Below are positions 50,924-60,217 of a stretch of DNA of 64,000 nucleotides, piece after piece (the stretch's first letter is position 1; the number at the start of each line of letters is the position of its first letter). The notes beneath the pieces were generated by a model. That model made no database searches. It had not been told where the DNA came from and worked only from the letters and a program-made list of their open reading frames with translations. Source of the DNA: Lactobacillus intestinalis (GTDB lineage Bacteria > Bacillota > Bacilli > Lactobacillales > Lactobacillaceae). A program made the translations under genes and the position numbers. Where the stretch lies: assembly GCF_024397795.1 (NCBI RefSeq), contig NZ_CP072983.1, forward strand, positions 62,001-126,000, given 5' to 3'.

Positions 50924-51293
50924 TCAAAATCCTTCTTTCCAATTCGATTGATAGATTTAGACTCACAATGTATGCTCATCATAAAACCGCTTTCATTGCT
51001 TGTCAAACTTTATATAGAAGCATTTCCTTTCTTTGGAAAAATGTTATTGATATTAGTTAATAAGTAAACAACTGCTAAGTCTTAAAAATAGTAATGGCTA
51101 GTGTTATTTTTGCTTCTATAGTTATTTTTATCACAAAAATATCTATACCAAAAAATATTTACGCTTATTACTTGTTATTGAAAGCAAAAGAAAAGTTTAC
51201 TAGACCAATTTTGATAAAAAACATCTATAAAATAAAAAAGAAATCAAAAAAAGATCTAGTGTAGCTTGTACACACTAGATCTTTTTAAAAGTG
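50924..51293. other. gene-poor AT-rich stretch
   Basis: These 370 bases hold the ribD ribosome binding site and promoter area at the left and the terminator of the DUF1002 gene at the right. A 56-codon plus-strand frame (51094-51264) lies in it but has no ribosome binding site and runs through the terminator, so I do not call it. Confidence 0.6.
51246..51287 (-). terminator. terminator of the DUF1002 gene
   Basis: AAAAAGATCTAGTGTG and ACACTAGATCTTTTT pair around the loop, with T runs on both sides. Confidence 0.85.
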
Positions 51294-52247
51294 TTATTTT
51301 GAAATAATTACTGTACCAAATAAATGACTAAAGAAGTTTACAACACTATCCCAAATTTGTTGGAACCAATTTCTGTTTTCAGGAGTGTTGAACTTATTAA
51401 AGATATTTTGAGCATTTTTTTCAATTTGTTTAGAAAGTTCAGCAGCTTGAGCTTTGAAATTTTTGTTCTTTAAAGCACCTGAATCGCGAACTTCAATTAA
51501 AATATTTACAATCTGATTTTTCTGGTTATTGTTAATAGTATTTCCCAGGTGATTAATTTTAATTTGGTTATTAACAATATCACGGATTTGGCTATCAGAA
51601 ATATTGTTTCCAATTTTAGCCATATCACTTTTTGCACCAGCAACTGCATTGTTTAATTGTGCATCTGAGTAGCCATCTTTTGATTTGTTTTCTCTTGTGA
51701 TGCCACTAAGGGTATTCATTTCGTCTTGAGCAGCATTAACTTGTTTTTGGTTTAAGGCATCCCCATTTTTGGCAAAGGCTGCATATACTCCCGCTAAAGC
51801 ACCGGATCCATCGATTGGAATAGCACTGGTTACGTAAATATTGGCATCCGAAATTCCAGCAGTTAAGGCTGCGTTTTTGTATTGGTTGGCAGTAATAGTT
51901 GTAATATTGTTTTTGCCATCGTAATCCAAAATCTTCACATTTATTCCACTACCAGCGCTGGTTTTTTGAATCATTGCGCTGGACCAGACACCAGAATTGG
52001 TAGTAAAGTTGTCTCCTGACGGATTGAGGTATTTTACTAAATCACTTCCAGTAACTGTAATAGTTTGATAATTTGCTCCATTTAAAGGAGCAGTGAGAGT
52101 TTTTAAAGTACCACTTTTTTGTGATTCAGTTAAAGAACTTCCTAATGTAACTACAGGAGTTTCATCAGCATAGACCGTATTTTGGCTAATTGCAAAAATA
52201 CCTGCTACAAAAGTAGCTAAAATAGTAAAAAATATCGGTTTTTTCAT
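51294..52247 (-). CDS. DUF1002 secreted protein
   Basis: A 317-residue exported protein of the DUF1002 (YpuA-like) family. The signal peptide (about 1-27) is followed by TPVVTLGSSLTESQKSGTLKTL and ITVTGSDLVKYL, typical of the family, and IYVTSAIPIDGSGALAGVYAAF at about residue 147. The C-terminal half is helical. Function is unknown; an envelope role is presumed from export. No LPXTG anchor is seen. It is monocistronic. Confidence 0.85.
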   Translation of the reverse strand: MKKPIFFTILATFVAGIFAISQNTVYADETPVVTLGSSLTESQKSGTLKTLTAPLNGANYQTITVTGSDLVKYLNPSGDNFTTNSGVWSSAMIQKTSAGSGINVKILDYDGKNNITTITANQYKNAALTAGISDANIYVTSAIPIDGSGALAGVYAAFAKNGDALNQKQVNAAQDEMNTLSGITRENKSKDGYSDAQLNNAVAGAKSDMAKIGNNISDSQIRDIVNNQIKINHLGNTINNNQKNQIVNILIEVRDSGALKNKNFKAQAAELSKQIEKNAQNIFNKFNTPENRNWFQQIWDSVVNFFSHLFGTVIISK

Positions 52248-52402
52248 AATTTTTCTCCTTATTTACTTAATTATACATGTAGGAATAAGTAACACGTCAA
52301 GTTTAGAAAGGTAAAGATTTAGTTTAGAAAAAGATGCATTTCTTACTAAACCCGTAATAATAGGTTCCATGTTATAATAGTAGCAATATAAGGGGGAAAG
52401 CT

Positions 52403-53227
52403 ATGAACGGGCAACCTGAATTAACCGTCATCATGCCGGTATATAACATGGAAAAATATATAGCTAAGGCATTAGATCAACTGGCTAAGCAAGAAGATCC
52501 TAATTTTAAATTGTTGATCGTTAATGATGGTTCTAAAGATAAAACAGTAGAAGTAGCAGAGCAATATCGTGATAAATTTCGCTATTTTAGAATTCTAAAT
52601 AAGAAAAATGGTGGTTTATCTGACGCACGCAATGTTGGTATGGCAAATGTAGATACGCCATATTTTACTTTCCATGATGGAGATGATTGGGTAGAGCCAG
52701 GATATACCGCTTATTTTGTGCGCGCTTTTCATGATCATCCTAATGTAGCAATGGTAAGTTGTGGCTATTTTATCGATTCACCACATCGGCATAATAAGGT
52801 AGTGGGAAGTCCAAATGATGGTGTATTGTCAAAATTGAGAACTTATGGCAAGATGACCAACATCTTTAATTCACCAGTTAAGGGCTATACATGGAATAAA
52901 GGCTATAAGACTGCCGTTGTGCGTAAATATCATATGACTTTTGTAGAAGGATTGGCTTTTATGGAAGATCAAATATTTAACGTTCACTACATTGCTAATA
53001 CTAATGGCTTTTATTATAATGCAGTGCCTCTTTATCATTACTGGCAGCGTGAGGATAGCATGGTTCACCACTTTAATCTAAAAATGGTGCCAGATAATGT
53101 AAAAGCCAATTGGTATGTTTGGAAGACAATTTTTGCTAGTTTAATTGAGCAAAGAAAAGAACACAAACAAGATCACACAAATCAAAATTTGATTAGTGAA
53201 GGGAACAATAATGAAAGAAAAGGTTAA
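52403..53227 (+). CDS. glycosyltransferase family 2 protein
   Basis: A 274-residue GT2 enzyme with the standard start LTVIMPVYNMEKYIAKALDQL, LLIVNDGSKDKT, NGGLSDARNVGM and the DXD-type FHDGDDWVEPGY motif at about 89-100. MEDQIFNVHYI at about residue 190 contains the catalytic-base ED pair. No transmembrane segments are visible, so it acts in the cytoplasm, probably on a surface glycan or teichoic acid. Its end overlaps the next hydrolase gene by 17 bases, implying coupling. Confidence 0.92.
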   Translation: MNGQPELTVIMPVYNMEKYIAKALDQLAKQEDPNFKLLIVNDGSKDKTVEVAEQYRDKFRYFRILNKKNGGLSDARNVGMANVDTPYFTFHDGDDWVEPGYTAYFVRAFHDHPNVAMVSCGYFIDSPHRHNKVVGSPNDGVLSKLRTYGKMTNIFNSPVKGYTWNKGYKTAVVRKYHMTFVEGLAFMEDQIFNVHYIANTNGFYYNAVPLYHYWQREDSMVHHFNLKMVPDNVKANWYVWKTIFASLIEQRKEHKQDHTNQNLISEGNNNERKG

Positions 53228-53867
53228 CGGCGTAGATCTTTATTATCATAAATTAGGTAAAGGAGCGCCATTATTGCTGCTTCATGGGCATCACTTGGAT
53301 GGTGGAATGTTTGATAAAATTGTTTCGCCGCTATCCTTATATTACACGGTTTATGTACTAGATATGAGAGGACATGGTCTTAGTCAAGGAGATAGCGCAG
53401 AACATTATCAAACTGAAGTTGAAGATGTCTACACCTTTATCAAGCAACTTCACCTTGAGGGATGCTATTGTTTTGGTTTTGATGCGGGCGGATTAGTTGC
53501 CATGATGCTGGCCAGTCAACATTCTCAAATTTTTAAGAAGATGATTGTTGCAGGAGTCTTTGTCAATGGGGCAGGAATTCGCCCATATCACTATTTAACG
53601 GAAGGATTTCACCGTTTTCTTAGACTTGATCGCGATAGTCGAGTGGAGCTTACGGAAAGTTTCATGTCTGAAGATGCTATGAAGAAAATCGAGATTCCAA
53701 CTTTGTGTGTAGTTGGTGAAAAAGACTGGGTTAAAGTTGAACATGTTCGTTGGTATAGTCAGATTATTCCAAATGGGCGTTTGATTTTAATGCCACGCCA
53801 AACCCACAATAGTTATGCTGTTAAAAGTTTGAAATTACTAGATTTGATTAAAGATTTTTGCAGATAA
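53211..53867 (+). CDS. alpha/beta hydrolase with Asp at the nucleophile elbow
   Basis: A 218-residue alpha/beta hydrolase without a lid insertion. LLLLHGHHLDGGMF at about 19-32 is the oxyanion motif and YVLDMRGHGLSQGD the next strand. The elbow reads CFGFDAGGLVA: the usual GxSxG is GxDxG, as in haloalkane dehalogenases and epoxide hydrolases. VVGEKDW supplies an acidic residue and RQTHNSY the His. The start is ATG 53211 inside the 3' end of the GT2 gene. Substrate is unknown; loss of the serine excludes an ordinary esterase. Confidence 0.82.
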   Translation: MKEKVNGVDLYYHKLGKGAPLLLLHGHHLDGGMFDKIVSPLSLYYTVYVLDMRGHGLSQGDSAEHYQTEVEDVYTFIKQLHLEGCYCFGFDAGGLVAMMLASQHSQIFKKMIVAGVFVNGAGIRPYHYLTEGFHRFLRLDRDSRVELTESFMSEDAMKKIEIPTLCVVGEKDWVKVEHVRWYSQIIPNGRLILMPRQTHNSYAVKSLKLLDLIKDFCR

Positions 53868-53942
53868 TTAGTAATTGGTCTACCTTTTTGACAAACTTGC
53901 GCTAAAATACAGTTAAAGGTGTTTACAAAAAAGGAGAAAAAT

Positions 53943-54581
53943 ATGGTTAAAGTTGTTGTACTTGGTGCTCACGGACAAGTTGCACAGATTGCAGAAAGAT
54001 TTATGTTTGCAGATAAGGATGTTAAGACTTCATTATTTTTGAGGGATGCAAAAAGAATGGCTGATAAAGCTAATGAAGCTACTATCTTTGAAGGTAGTGC
54101 GATAGATGCAGCTCAACTTGAAAAGGCAATGAAGGGTCAAGATATTGTTTATGCTAATTTGGGTGGTAAGGATGATATCGATCTTGAAGCCGAAGCTACC
54201 ATTGAAGCAATGCACAATGCAAATGTAAAGCGTCTGATCTGGGTTTCAACTTTAGGCATTTATGACGAAGTTCCAGGCAAGTTTGGCGAATGGAACAGGG
54301 AAACCTTAGGTGATTACATCACTGAATATGCCAAGGCTGCGAAGCGAATTGAAGATTCTGGTCTTGATTACACGATTATTCGTCCAACTTGGATGACTGA
54401 CAAGAATGAAGTCGATTATGAAAAGTCCAAGAAGGGTGAAGAAATCAAGGATACTGAAGTTTCAAGAAAGTCTGTTGCAGCTTACATTTATCATTTGATT
54501 AAAAATCCAAAAGAAGATGTAAGAGAATCAATTGGCCTTGGTAAACCTGGTACTGAAGGCGATAAGCCAAGTTGGTATTAA
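53943..54581 (+). CDS. NAD(P)H-binding SDR-like protein
   Basis: A 212-residue Rossmann-fold protein of the atypical short-chain dehydrogenase type (YwnB/NmrA-like). VVVLGAHGQVAQIAERFM is a variant of the GxxGxxG motif, and VYANLGGKDDIDLEAEATIEAM and RLIWVSTLGIYDE follow. LDYTIIRPTWMTD is the family late motif. The classical YxxxK catalytic pair is not evident, so it may be a redox sensor or an NAD(P)-dependent reductase. ATG 43 bases into the open frame (53943) has a GGAGAAAA site. Confidence 0.85.
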   Translation: MVKVVVLGAHGQVAQIAERFMFADKDVKTSLFLRDAKRMADKANEATIFEGSAIDAAQLEKAMKGQDIVYANLGGKDDIDLEAEATIEAMHNANVKRLIWVSTLGIYDEVPGKFGEWNRETLGDYITEYAKAAKRIEDSGLDYTIIRPTWMTDKNEVDYEKSKKGEEIKDTEVSRKSVAAYIYHLIKNPKEDVRESIGLGKPGTEGDKPSWY

Positions 54582-54596
54582 TAAATCGAATAAGTA

Positions 54597-54627
54597 AAAG
54601 CCACTTCGAAATGAGATGGCTTTTTTG
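54597..54627 (+). terminator. terminator of the SDR gene
   Basis: AAAAGCCACTTCG and GAGATGGCTTTTTT form a stem with a T run. Confidence 0.8.
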
Positions 54628-54690
54628 TAAGGAAAATGCTTCAACGTTGAGCAGAAAGAGTAAAATTTGGGTAAGAAAAGGGGATTAAAC

Positions 54691-55353
54691 ATGAAAACAA
54701 CAAAATTAATGGTAATCGCAGGATTATCTGTGTCATTGATGGGATTAAGCAATCTAAGTTCTACCACTGCAAGTGCCGCTTCAGTTAAAACAATACAAAA
54801 AGCTCAAACTAAAGCTGTCTTGCAAAAAGTATCAACCCACTACAACTCTAAAGCTAAATCTCTCTACATTTCAGGATTCGCTACTCAAGGAAATAAAATT
54901 GTAGTAAAGTATGGTATCAAAAAGATCGCAACAACTAATATCAACGCCAAGCATGAATTTGATGCCAATGTGAAGTTTACTGGCTACAAGACAATTTCCT
55001 TATATGCGGTTAATAAAGCTAACAAGCGCGTTACGCCAATTGTTAAGTTAACTGCAAATCGTTATGCAACACCAAATCCTACTGTTGAAAAGTCTCATCG
55101 AACTTCCAAAGCTATTAATTATGACTTAACAACAACTAAGAATAAGGGTAGCTTGGTATTTTACTATCAAGGTAAAAAGTTTTATTCTCAAAAAGTTAAG
55201 TCAACTAAGACCCGAATTTCCTTTACTCAAGATCAATTGAAAGGTAAAAAGGGCAATTTTACTGTGAGATATTTCCAAACCGGTAAAAAGGCAAGTCCTG
55301 CTGTGAAAGCACCAATTGTAAAAGTAGGATCTGTGACACAGATATTTTATTAA
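54691..55353 (+). CDS. hypothetical secreted protein
   Basis: A 220-residue exported protein with a clear signal peptide (KTTKLMVIAGLSVSLMGLSN, cleavage near ASA). The mature part is Lys/Thr-rich and basic with two beta-rich segments (LYISGFATQGNKIVVKYG and SLVFYYQGKKFYSQKVKS) that may be related repeats of an Ig-like or surface-adhesion fold. No LPXTG or LysM is seen. I recognise no named family. ATG 54691 follows AAAAGGGG. Confidence 0.75.
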   Translation: MKTTKLMVIAGLSVSLMGLSNLSSTTASAASVKTIQKAQTKAVLQKVSTHYNSKAKSLYISGFATQGNKIVVKYGIKKIATTNINAKHEFDANVKFTGYKTISLYAVNKANKRVTPIVKLTANRYATPNPTVEKSHRTSKAINYDLTTTKNKGSLVFYYQGKKFYSQKVKSTKTRISFTQDQLKGKKGNFTVRYFQTGKKASPAVKAPIVKVGSVTQIFY

Positions 55354-55365
55354 ATGTAATTTGCT

Positions 55366-55397
55366 AAAAGTCACTTCGTAAAGAGGCGGCTTTTTTG
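55366..55397 (+). terminator. terminator of the secreted protein gene
   Basis: AAAAGTCACTTCG and AGAGGCGGCTTTTTT form an imperfect stem with a T run. Confidence 0.75.
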
Positions 55398-55427
55398 TAT
55401 AATGGTAAAAATTATAAAAGAGGTGTA

Positions 55428-55838
55428 ATGATGACAACATTAATCAACTTATTCATTGCAATTTTGGCAATCATATTTGGTTTCAAAAGGCGCGAGGAAA
55501 AATTTAGCTTCTTTAGCGCCGGAATAGTTTTTGTGATTTTTGCAAGTGTATTATTACTGTCATCAATTCCAGTGATGAATAATTTTGAAACATCTTCTTT
55601 GTTGATGTGGTTAGGGATGATCTTATTAATTCTTGGAATTGTCTTTTTAGTTATTAGTCGCATTACTAAGCAAAGCAAGCAGTTTAATCTTCAAGATATC
55701 GCAATTGCATTTTTAACCGCGGCTCTTTGTGTGTTAGTGTTGCTTCATGACCAGAATAATTCTTTAATTGCAATCGTAATCCCTGAATTTTCTTTGATTA
55801 TTGGCTTGGGATTAATGATTAAATCAAAATTGAACTAA
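55428..55838 (+). CDS. hypothetical four-helix membrane protein, paralogue of 19802-20221
   Basis: A 136-residue membrane protein with about four helices. LLLSSIPVMNNFETSSLLMWLG parallels LTLSSIPVRDHFNEASTLLFLA in the 19802 gene, and both end with an acidic IPE(F/I)S motif near the last helix. No family is recognised. AGAGGTG lies just ahead of two consecutive ATG codons (55428, 55431), either of which may be used. It is the only gene between two terminators. Confidence 0.7.
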   Translation: MMTTLINLFIAILAIIFGFKRREEKFSFFSAGIVFVIFASVLLLSSIPVMNNFETSSLLMWLGMILLILGIVFLVISRITKQSKQFNLQDIAIAFLTAALCVLVLLHDQNNSLIAIVIPEFSLIIGLGLMIKSKLN

Positions 55839-55845
55839 AAATATT

Positions 55846-55880
55846 TCCAAAATTCTCACTAGCGAGAATTTTGGATTTTT
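55846..55880 (+). terminator. terminator upstream of prs
   Basis: CCAAAATTCTC ACTA GCGAGAATTTTGG followed by ATTTTTTC. Confidence 0.85.
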
Positions 55881-55965
55881 TCTTAGATTTGTTGTTTTTC
55901 AAGCAATTAGGCCACTTTTTAGTTATAATAGATCTGAATGTAATTTTTATTAAAAAGAGGTAGCT

Positions 55966-56952
55966 ATGAAGAAGGAAGAACTCCATCAATTATTGCACCC
56001 AATGAAATTAATTGGGTTAGGCGGTAACCCTGCATTAAATGAAAAGATTGCGTCAATTTTAGATCAACCTTTAATTGAAACTGCTGTCCACCACTTTAGT
56101 GACGGGGAAATTCAAGTTAACATCGGTGAATCTGTCAGAGGGTGCGATGTATTCGTAATTCAATCAATTCAAGATCCAGTTAACGAAAACTTTATGGAAC
56201 TTGAAATCGTGCTCGATGCACTTCATCGTGCTTCAGCACATAATGTTAATGTAGTAATTCCATATTTAGCATATTCACGTTCAGATACTAAGACTCGTTC
56301 TCGTGAACCAATTACTGCTAAGTTGATCGCTAACTTGCTTCAATTGACTGGCATGGATCGTTTAATTGCAGTTGACTTGCACGCTTCACAAATTCAAGGA
56401 TTCTACAACGTTCCAGTTGATCACTTGCACGCAATGCCACTTCTTGCACAATACTTCTTAGACAATGGTATTGCTGTTAAGGAAGACGATGATGTAGTAG
56501 TAGTTTCACCAGATCACTCAGGTGCAAAGCTTGCTCGTAACTTTGGTCAATACTTCGATGCACCAATTGCTATTGTTGACCAACGTGGTGCTCGTTACGA
56601 TACTGAAGTTCACGACATGATTGGGGACGTGAAGGGCAAGAAATGTATTATTGTTGACGATTTGATTGATACTGGTTCAAGAATTGCTGCATCAACTAAG
56701 TCAGTTTTAGCAGCTGGTGCTAAAAAGGTATACGTTGCAGCTACTCATGCTCTTTTATCAAAGGACGCTACTGAAGTACTTAACGAATTACCAATTGAGC
56801 AAATCGTAGTCACTGATACTATCAAGCACAGCCGTTACCCAGATCGAATGGTTCGTATTTCAGTTGATCAATTGCTTGCACGCGGTATTGATTATGTTTA
56901 CAACGATCGTTCAATTCACCAAATTTTTGATGAACAAAATCGTTTAAAGTAA
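55966..56952 (+). CDS. prs: ribose-phosphate pyrophosphokinase
   Basis: A 328-residue PRPP synthase that transfers pyrophosphate from ATP to ribose 5-phosphate. Hallmarks are HFSDGEIQVNIGESVRG, DALHRASAHNVNVVIPYLAYSRSDTKTRSREPI (the catalytic flexible loop), DLHASQIQGFY, VSPDHSGAKLAR and the PRPP loop CIIVDDLIDTGSR. The loop has a slightly different DLIDTGSR rather than the common DMIDTAGT, which suggests this is a second-type Prs; lactobacilli often carry two. It stands alone with terminators on both sides. Confidence 0.95.
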   Translation: MKKEELHQLLHPMKLIGLGGNPALNEKIASILDQPLIETAVHHFSDGEIQVNIGESVRGCDVFVIQSIQDPVNENFMELEIVLDALHRASAHNVNVVIPYLAYSRSDTKTRSREPITAKLIANLLQLTGMDRLIAVDLHASQIQGFYNVPVDHLHAMPLLAQYFLDNGIAVKEDDDVVVVSPDHSGAKLARNFGQYFDAPIAIVDQRGARYDTEVHDMIGDVKGKKCIIVDDLIDTGSRIAASTKSVLAAGAKKVYVAATHALLSKDATEVLNELPIEQIVVTDTIKHSRYPDRMVRISVDQLLARGIDYVYNDRSIHQIFDEQNRLK

Positions 56953-56977
56953 ATAATTTCTAATAGAATAGATATTA

Positions 56978-57009
56978 AAAATAATCCCTAATTTTTGGGA
57001 TTATTTTTT
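56978..57009 (+). terminator. prs terminator
   Basis: AAATAATCCC TAATTTTT GGGATTATTTTTT. Confidence 0.85.
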
Positions 57010-57090
57010 GATTTTGTGCTTTTTTCTATTCATATATGTATCTAAATTGATATAATGAAATAAATATAGACAGAGGAATGAGGATAGATT

Positions 57091-57777
57091 ATGGCAAGAA
57101 GAAAGAATATGAAGAGACGAAGAATTATCTTAGGTAATACTTTTCGTCTTGTTAGAGAAAACGGGATGGATAAAGTTTCATTGCAAATGATTGCTGAGAA
57201 ATCAGGCATTTCTAAATCATTGCTGCAATCATATTATCCACATAAAGCAAAGTTGACCAATGATATAGTACACAACTTATTTAATACCTTAGGTGAACAA
57301 GTAAATAACTACAATCCTCCAAAGGATGGTAAGGCACCTTATGCGCAAACTAAAGCATTTATTTATACAATTGCAGTGCTTGGGATGCACGATGAGGGCT
57401 TAGATCGAATCATTTCCGAAGCATTTACCAATAATTCAACTTTGGATAGTTGGGGTGCAATGCTTAATGAATGGATCAAGACTAATAAGTTATTTGAAGG
57501 GTTGGATCTTGATAATGATGAACTTGAGGCCGGAATTGCTTTTGTAACTACTGGAATTGGCCGTTTGTACCATGATAGAAAGAAGCATCATTTATCTGCA
57601 GAAGACCTTGCAAATTATGCAACTAGTGCACTTATGTATAGCTTTTTACATTGCTCAGAAGATGAAATTAAAGAGGCCTTAGAGGAAGGTCATGAGATTA
57701 TTGAATCAGCTGATATGCAAGTAGTTCATCAAGCTATTGATTCAATGTTTGATGAAGGAAAAGACATTATCAGTTAA
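57091..57777 (+). CDS. TetR-family transcriptional regulator
   Basis: A 228-residue TetR-type repressor. The HTH is in the first 60 residues (RIILGNTFRLVRENGMDKVSLQMIAEKSGISKSLLQSYYPHKAKL), followed by an all-helical ligand domain. It is 14 bases upstream of a membrane protein gene that it may control together with itself. The N-terminus is Arg/Lys-rich. Ligand unknown. Confidence 0.88.
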   Translation: MARRKNMKRRRIILGNTFRLVRENGMDKVSLQMIAEKSGISKSLLQSYYPHKAKLTNDIVHNLFNTLGEQVNNYNPPKDGKAPYAQTKAFIYTIAVLGMHDEGLDRIISEAFTNNSTLDSWGAMLNEWIKTNKLFEGLDLDNDELEAGIAFVTTGIGRLYHDRKKHHLSAEDLANYATSALMYSFLHCSEDEIKEALEEGHEIIESADMQVVHQAIDSMFDEGKDIIS

Positions 57778-57791
57778 AGGGGAATTTTTTA

Positions 57792-58628
57792 ATGGCGGAT
57801 GGATCACGAGCTGATTTGCGCAGAGTAGGTTATGAGCAACTAAAGAGCTACAAACGTAATTTAATTTTTGTAGTCTTTTTGATAGCTATTCTAACTATGA
57901 TTACGACAACATTTCTCAATCCAATTTTTATGAGACGACAAATTAGAATGAGCAATAATCGAGCAATTGTTGTACGCCAAATTAACAGTCATTTTGATAC
58001 TTTGGCTGATCTTATCGGAGCAGAACATGAAGATAACGCAAATCTACTAACTATCCAACAAACACAACCTATTGCAGATCATATAATTGATTACTCTTTA
58101 GGCTTTCACTGGTTTAAAGTGAATAATACTAAATTAGCCAACCAAGTCCTGCATGATATTAATTTGAATATTGATAAAGGTTCTTCAAGTGAGGCGCAGC
58201 GAGTCCAAAGTAAACTTAAAAAGCAAGGGGATAATGCTGTTTATGCAGTTATTCAAGCTTTTGATTTAAATATTGTTACTTTAGGTGCAAATATCGCTAT
58301 TATTTTACTTTTGGTAAATATCGTAATTGTTATAGTTACTATAATCACTTTATTTTCTTTACTGAGCGATCTGCATTCAAGAACTAACACTAAAATGGTG
58401 ATTCATATTGCCACGGCTGCGGGGATGTGGGCTGGATTCTGGATGATTTTGATTTTTGGAATTTTAGCCATCATTCCTGTTCTCTTTAATATTGAAACTT
58501 TACCACTAGCTGGATTAGGATACTTAATGGAAATTAGTAGTAGTATCTTTTTAGAATATGTAATCGTTGGGGTAGTTATTTATGTCTTATGTGCTATTCC
58601 ATGGCAAGCTACAGCCAATAATAGTTAA
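57792..58628 (+). CDS. hypothetical membrane protein with extracytoplasmic loop
   Basis: A 278-residue membrane protein of unknown family. One N-terminal helix (LIFVVFLIAILTMITTTFL) is followed by an outside domain of about 125 residues with helical, coiled character, then three helices near the C-terminus (VTLGANIAIILLLVNIVIVIV, GMWAGFWMILIFGILAIIPVLF, SSIFLEYVIVGVVIYVLCAIP). Paired with the TetR gene it may be a stress or export-associated protein. No motif allows a functional guess. Confidence 0.7.
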   Translation: MADGSRADLRRVGYEQLKSYKRNLIFVVFLIAILTMITTTFLNPIFMRRQIRMSNNRAIVVRQINSHFDTLADLIGAEHEDNANLLTIQQTQPIADHIIDYSLGFHWFKVNNTKLANQVLHDINLNIDKGSSSEAQRVQSKLKKQGDNAVYAVIQAFDLNIVTLGANIAIILLLVNIVIVIVTIITLFSLLSDLHSRTNTKMVIHIATAAGMWAGFWMILIFGILAIIPVLFNIETLPLAGLGYLMEISSSIFLEYVIVGVVIYVLCAIPWQATANNS

Positions 58629-58657
58629 TAAACTAGAGCTATTGTGCTCTAGTTTTT
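58629..58657 (+). terminator. terminator of the TetR/membrane protein operon
   Basis: AACTAGAGC TATT GTGCTCTAGTTTTT. Confidence 0.85.
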
Positions 58658-58726
58658 GCTTGCAAAAAATATAGAATCCTTATATACTTAATGGATCGTT
58701 TAATTATTTTTTAATCATAGTAATGG

Positions 58727-60217
58727 GTGAGGATTTTGAGAAAGGAAAAAGCGATTAAGATCATTATTTCTATGGTAATAATGATCTCTACTTTTTTTAC
58801 ATTGAATACTAAAAGTTATGCTGCTGATAAAGTGGCAGATAATTCTGTGTTGAAAAAAGTGGAAAAATCAAAGGAGTTAGTGGTTGGTACATCGGCAGAT
58901 TATCCACCATTGGAATTTACAACTAGTGTTGATGGCAAGACAAAGTATGTTGGGGTAGATATTGAACTTGCCAAGGATATTGCTAAAGATTTGCATGCTA
59001 AGCTCGTAATTAAGAATATGAGCTTCGATTCTTTATTAGTTGCACTAGAAACTGGAAAAGTAGACATGGTTATTTCAGCCATGACTCCAAGTCCAGAAAG
59101 AAAGCAAAGTGTAGATTTTTCTAAGATTTACTACAAACCAAGTGGTGAATATTTCTTAATTAATAAGCGTGATCAAAATAAATACAGAAAGATCAAAGAC
59201 TTTGCGGGTCAAACTGTTGGTGCTCAAACCGGTAGTATGCAATACCAACTTATCCAGAAGCAAATGAAGAAATCCAAAGTTAAGGGTTTAGGTAAGATTA
59301 ATAACTTGGTTTTGGCACTTCAATCCGGTAAAATGTCCGGCGTTGTGATGGAAGAATTGACTGCTAAGGCATATGCACAAAACAATAAAAATTTAATCGC
59401 TGTAAGAAGTGATTTGAGAGAACAACAAGCCGGAAATGCCGTTGCAATTGCTAAGGGACAAACTGGTTTAGTTAAAGCAGTTAATAAAACTATTGATCGT
59501 GTGCAAAAAGAAGGCTTGATTGAAAAAGAATATCTTCCTCAAGCAGCTAAGTATATGCAAACCGCACGAAAAACTAATACGATGATGAAATACGCACCTT
59601 ACTTTGTTAAAGGCGTGGGTTACACTATTGTTATTACTATCTTTTCCGTTTTGATTGGGGTAATCTTAGGTACTTTATTAGCTTTAATGAGATTGTCTAA
59701 GAATAAAGTAGCTCATGGAATTGCAGTTGCTTATATCGAATTTATTCGAGGGACCCCGCAAATGGTACAAATTTTGTTTGTGTACTTTGGAGTAGGTGCC
59801 TTAATTTCAAACTTGTCAGCTGTTGTTGCAGGTATTATTGCGATTGGACTTAACTCAGGAGCCTATGTTGCAGAAGACATTCGGTCAGGAATTAGTTCAA
59901 TTGCCAAAGGTCAAACTGAAGCAGCTAGATCTTTAGGATTAAGCCAAAATAAAACATATCGCTATGTAATTATTCCACAGGCACTTAAGAATATTTGGCC
60001 TGCTCTAGGCAACGAATTTATTACTTTGTTAAAAGATAGTTCGTTAGTTTCTGTAATTGGGGTAACTGAATTAATGTATCAAACTGAATTGATTCAAACT
60101 TCTACTTATCGTGGAGTATTGCCATTATTTATTGCGATGATTATTTACTTCATTATGACGTTCACATTATCTAGAATTTTGAATTACTTCGAGAAACGGA
60201 TGAAACACAATGACTAA
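58727..60217 (+). CDS. GlnP-like fused substrate-binding and permease protein
   Basis: A 496-residue amino acid ABC importer subunit. A signal/anchor helix (about 9-31) is followed by a binding domain (about 45-275; [32 protein letters not shown]) and a permease domain of about five helices (about 300-490). The EAA loop is [21 protein letters not shown]. It is a paralogue of the 38155-39762 gene but without the lysine riboswitch. The start is probably GTG 58727; TTG 58736 is an alternative. It overlaps the ATPase gene by 8 bases. The amino acid carried is uncertain. Confidence 0.92.
   Translation: MRILRKEKAIKIIISMVIMISTFFTLNTKSYAADKVADNSVLKKVEKSKELVVGTSADYPPLEFTTSVDGKTKYVGVDIELAKDIAKDLHAKLVIKNMSFDSLLVALETGKVDMVISAMTPSPERKQSVDFSKIYYKPSGEYFLINKRDQNKYRKIKDFAGQTVGAQTGSMQYQLIQKQMKKSKVKGLGKINNLVLALQSGKMSGVVMEELTAKAYAQNNKNLIAVRSDLREQQAGNAVAIAKGQTGLVKAVNKTIDRVQKEGLIEKEYLPQAAKYMQTARKTNTMMKYAPYFVKGVGYTIVITIFSVLIGVILGTLLALMRLSKNKVAHGIAVAYIEFIRGTPQMVQILFVYFGVGALISNLSAVVAGIIAIGLNSGAYVAEDIRSGISSIAKGQTEAARSLGLSQNKTYRYVIIPQALKNIWPALGNEFITLLKDSSLVSVIGVTELMYQTELIQTSTYRGVLPLFIAMIIYFIMTFTLSRILNYFEKRMKHND

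Noticed and set aside
51094..51264. 56-codon plus-strand frame with a hydrophobic start and Lys-rich end
   Set aside because: It has no ribosome binding site, lies in very AT-rich DNA and runs through the DUF1002 terminator on the other strand, so chance is the simpler explanation.
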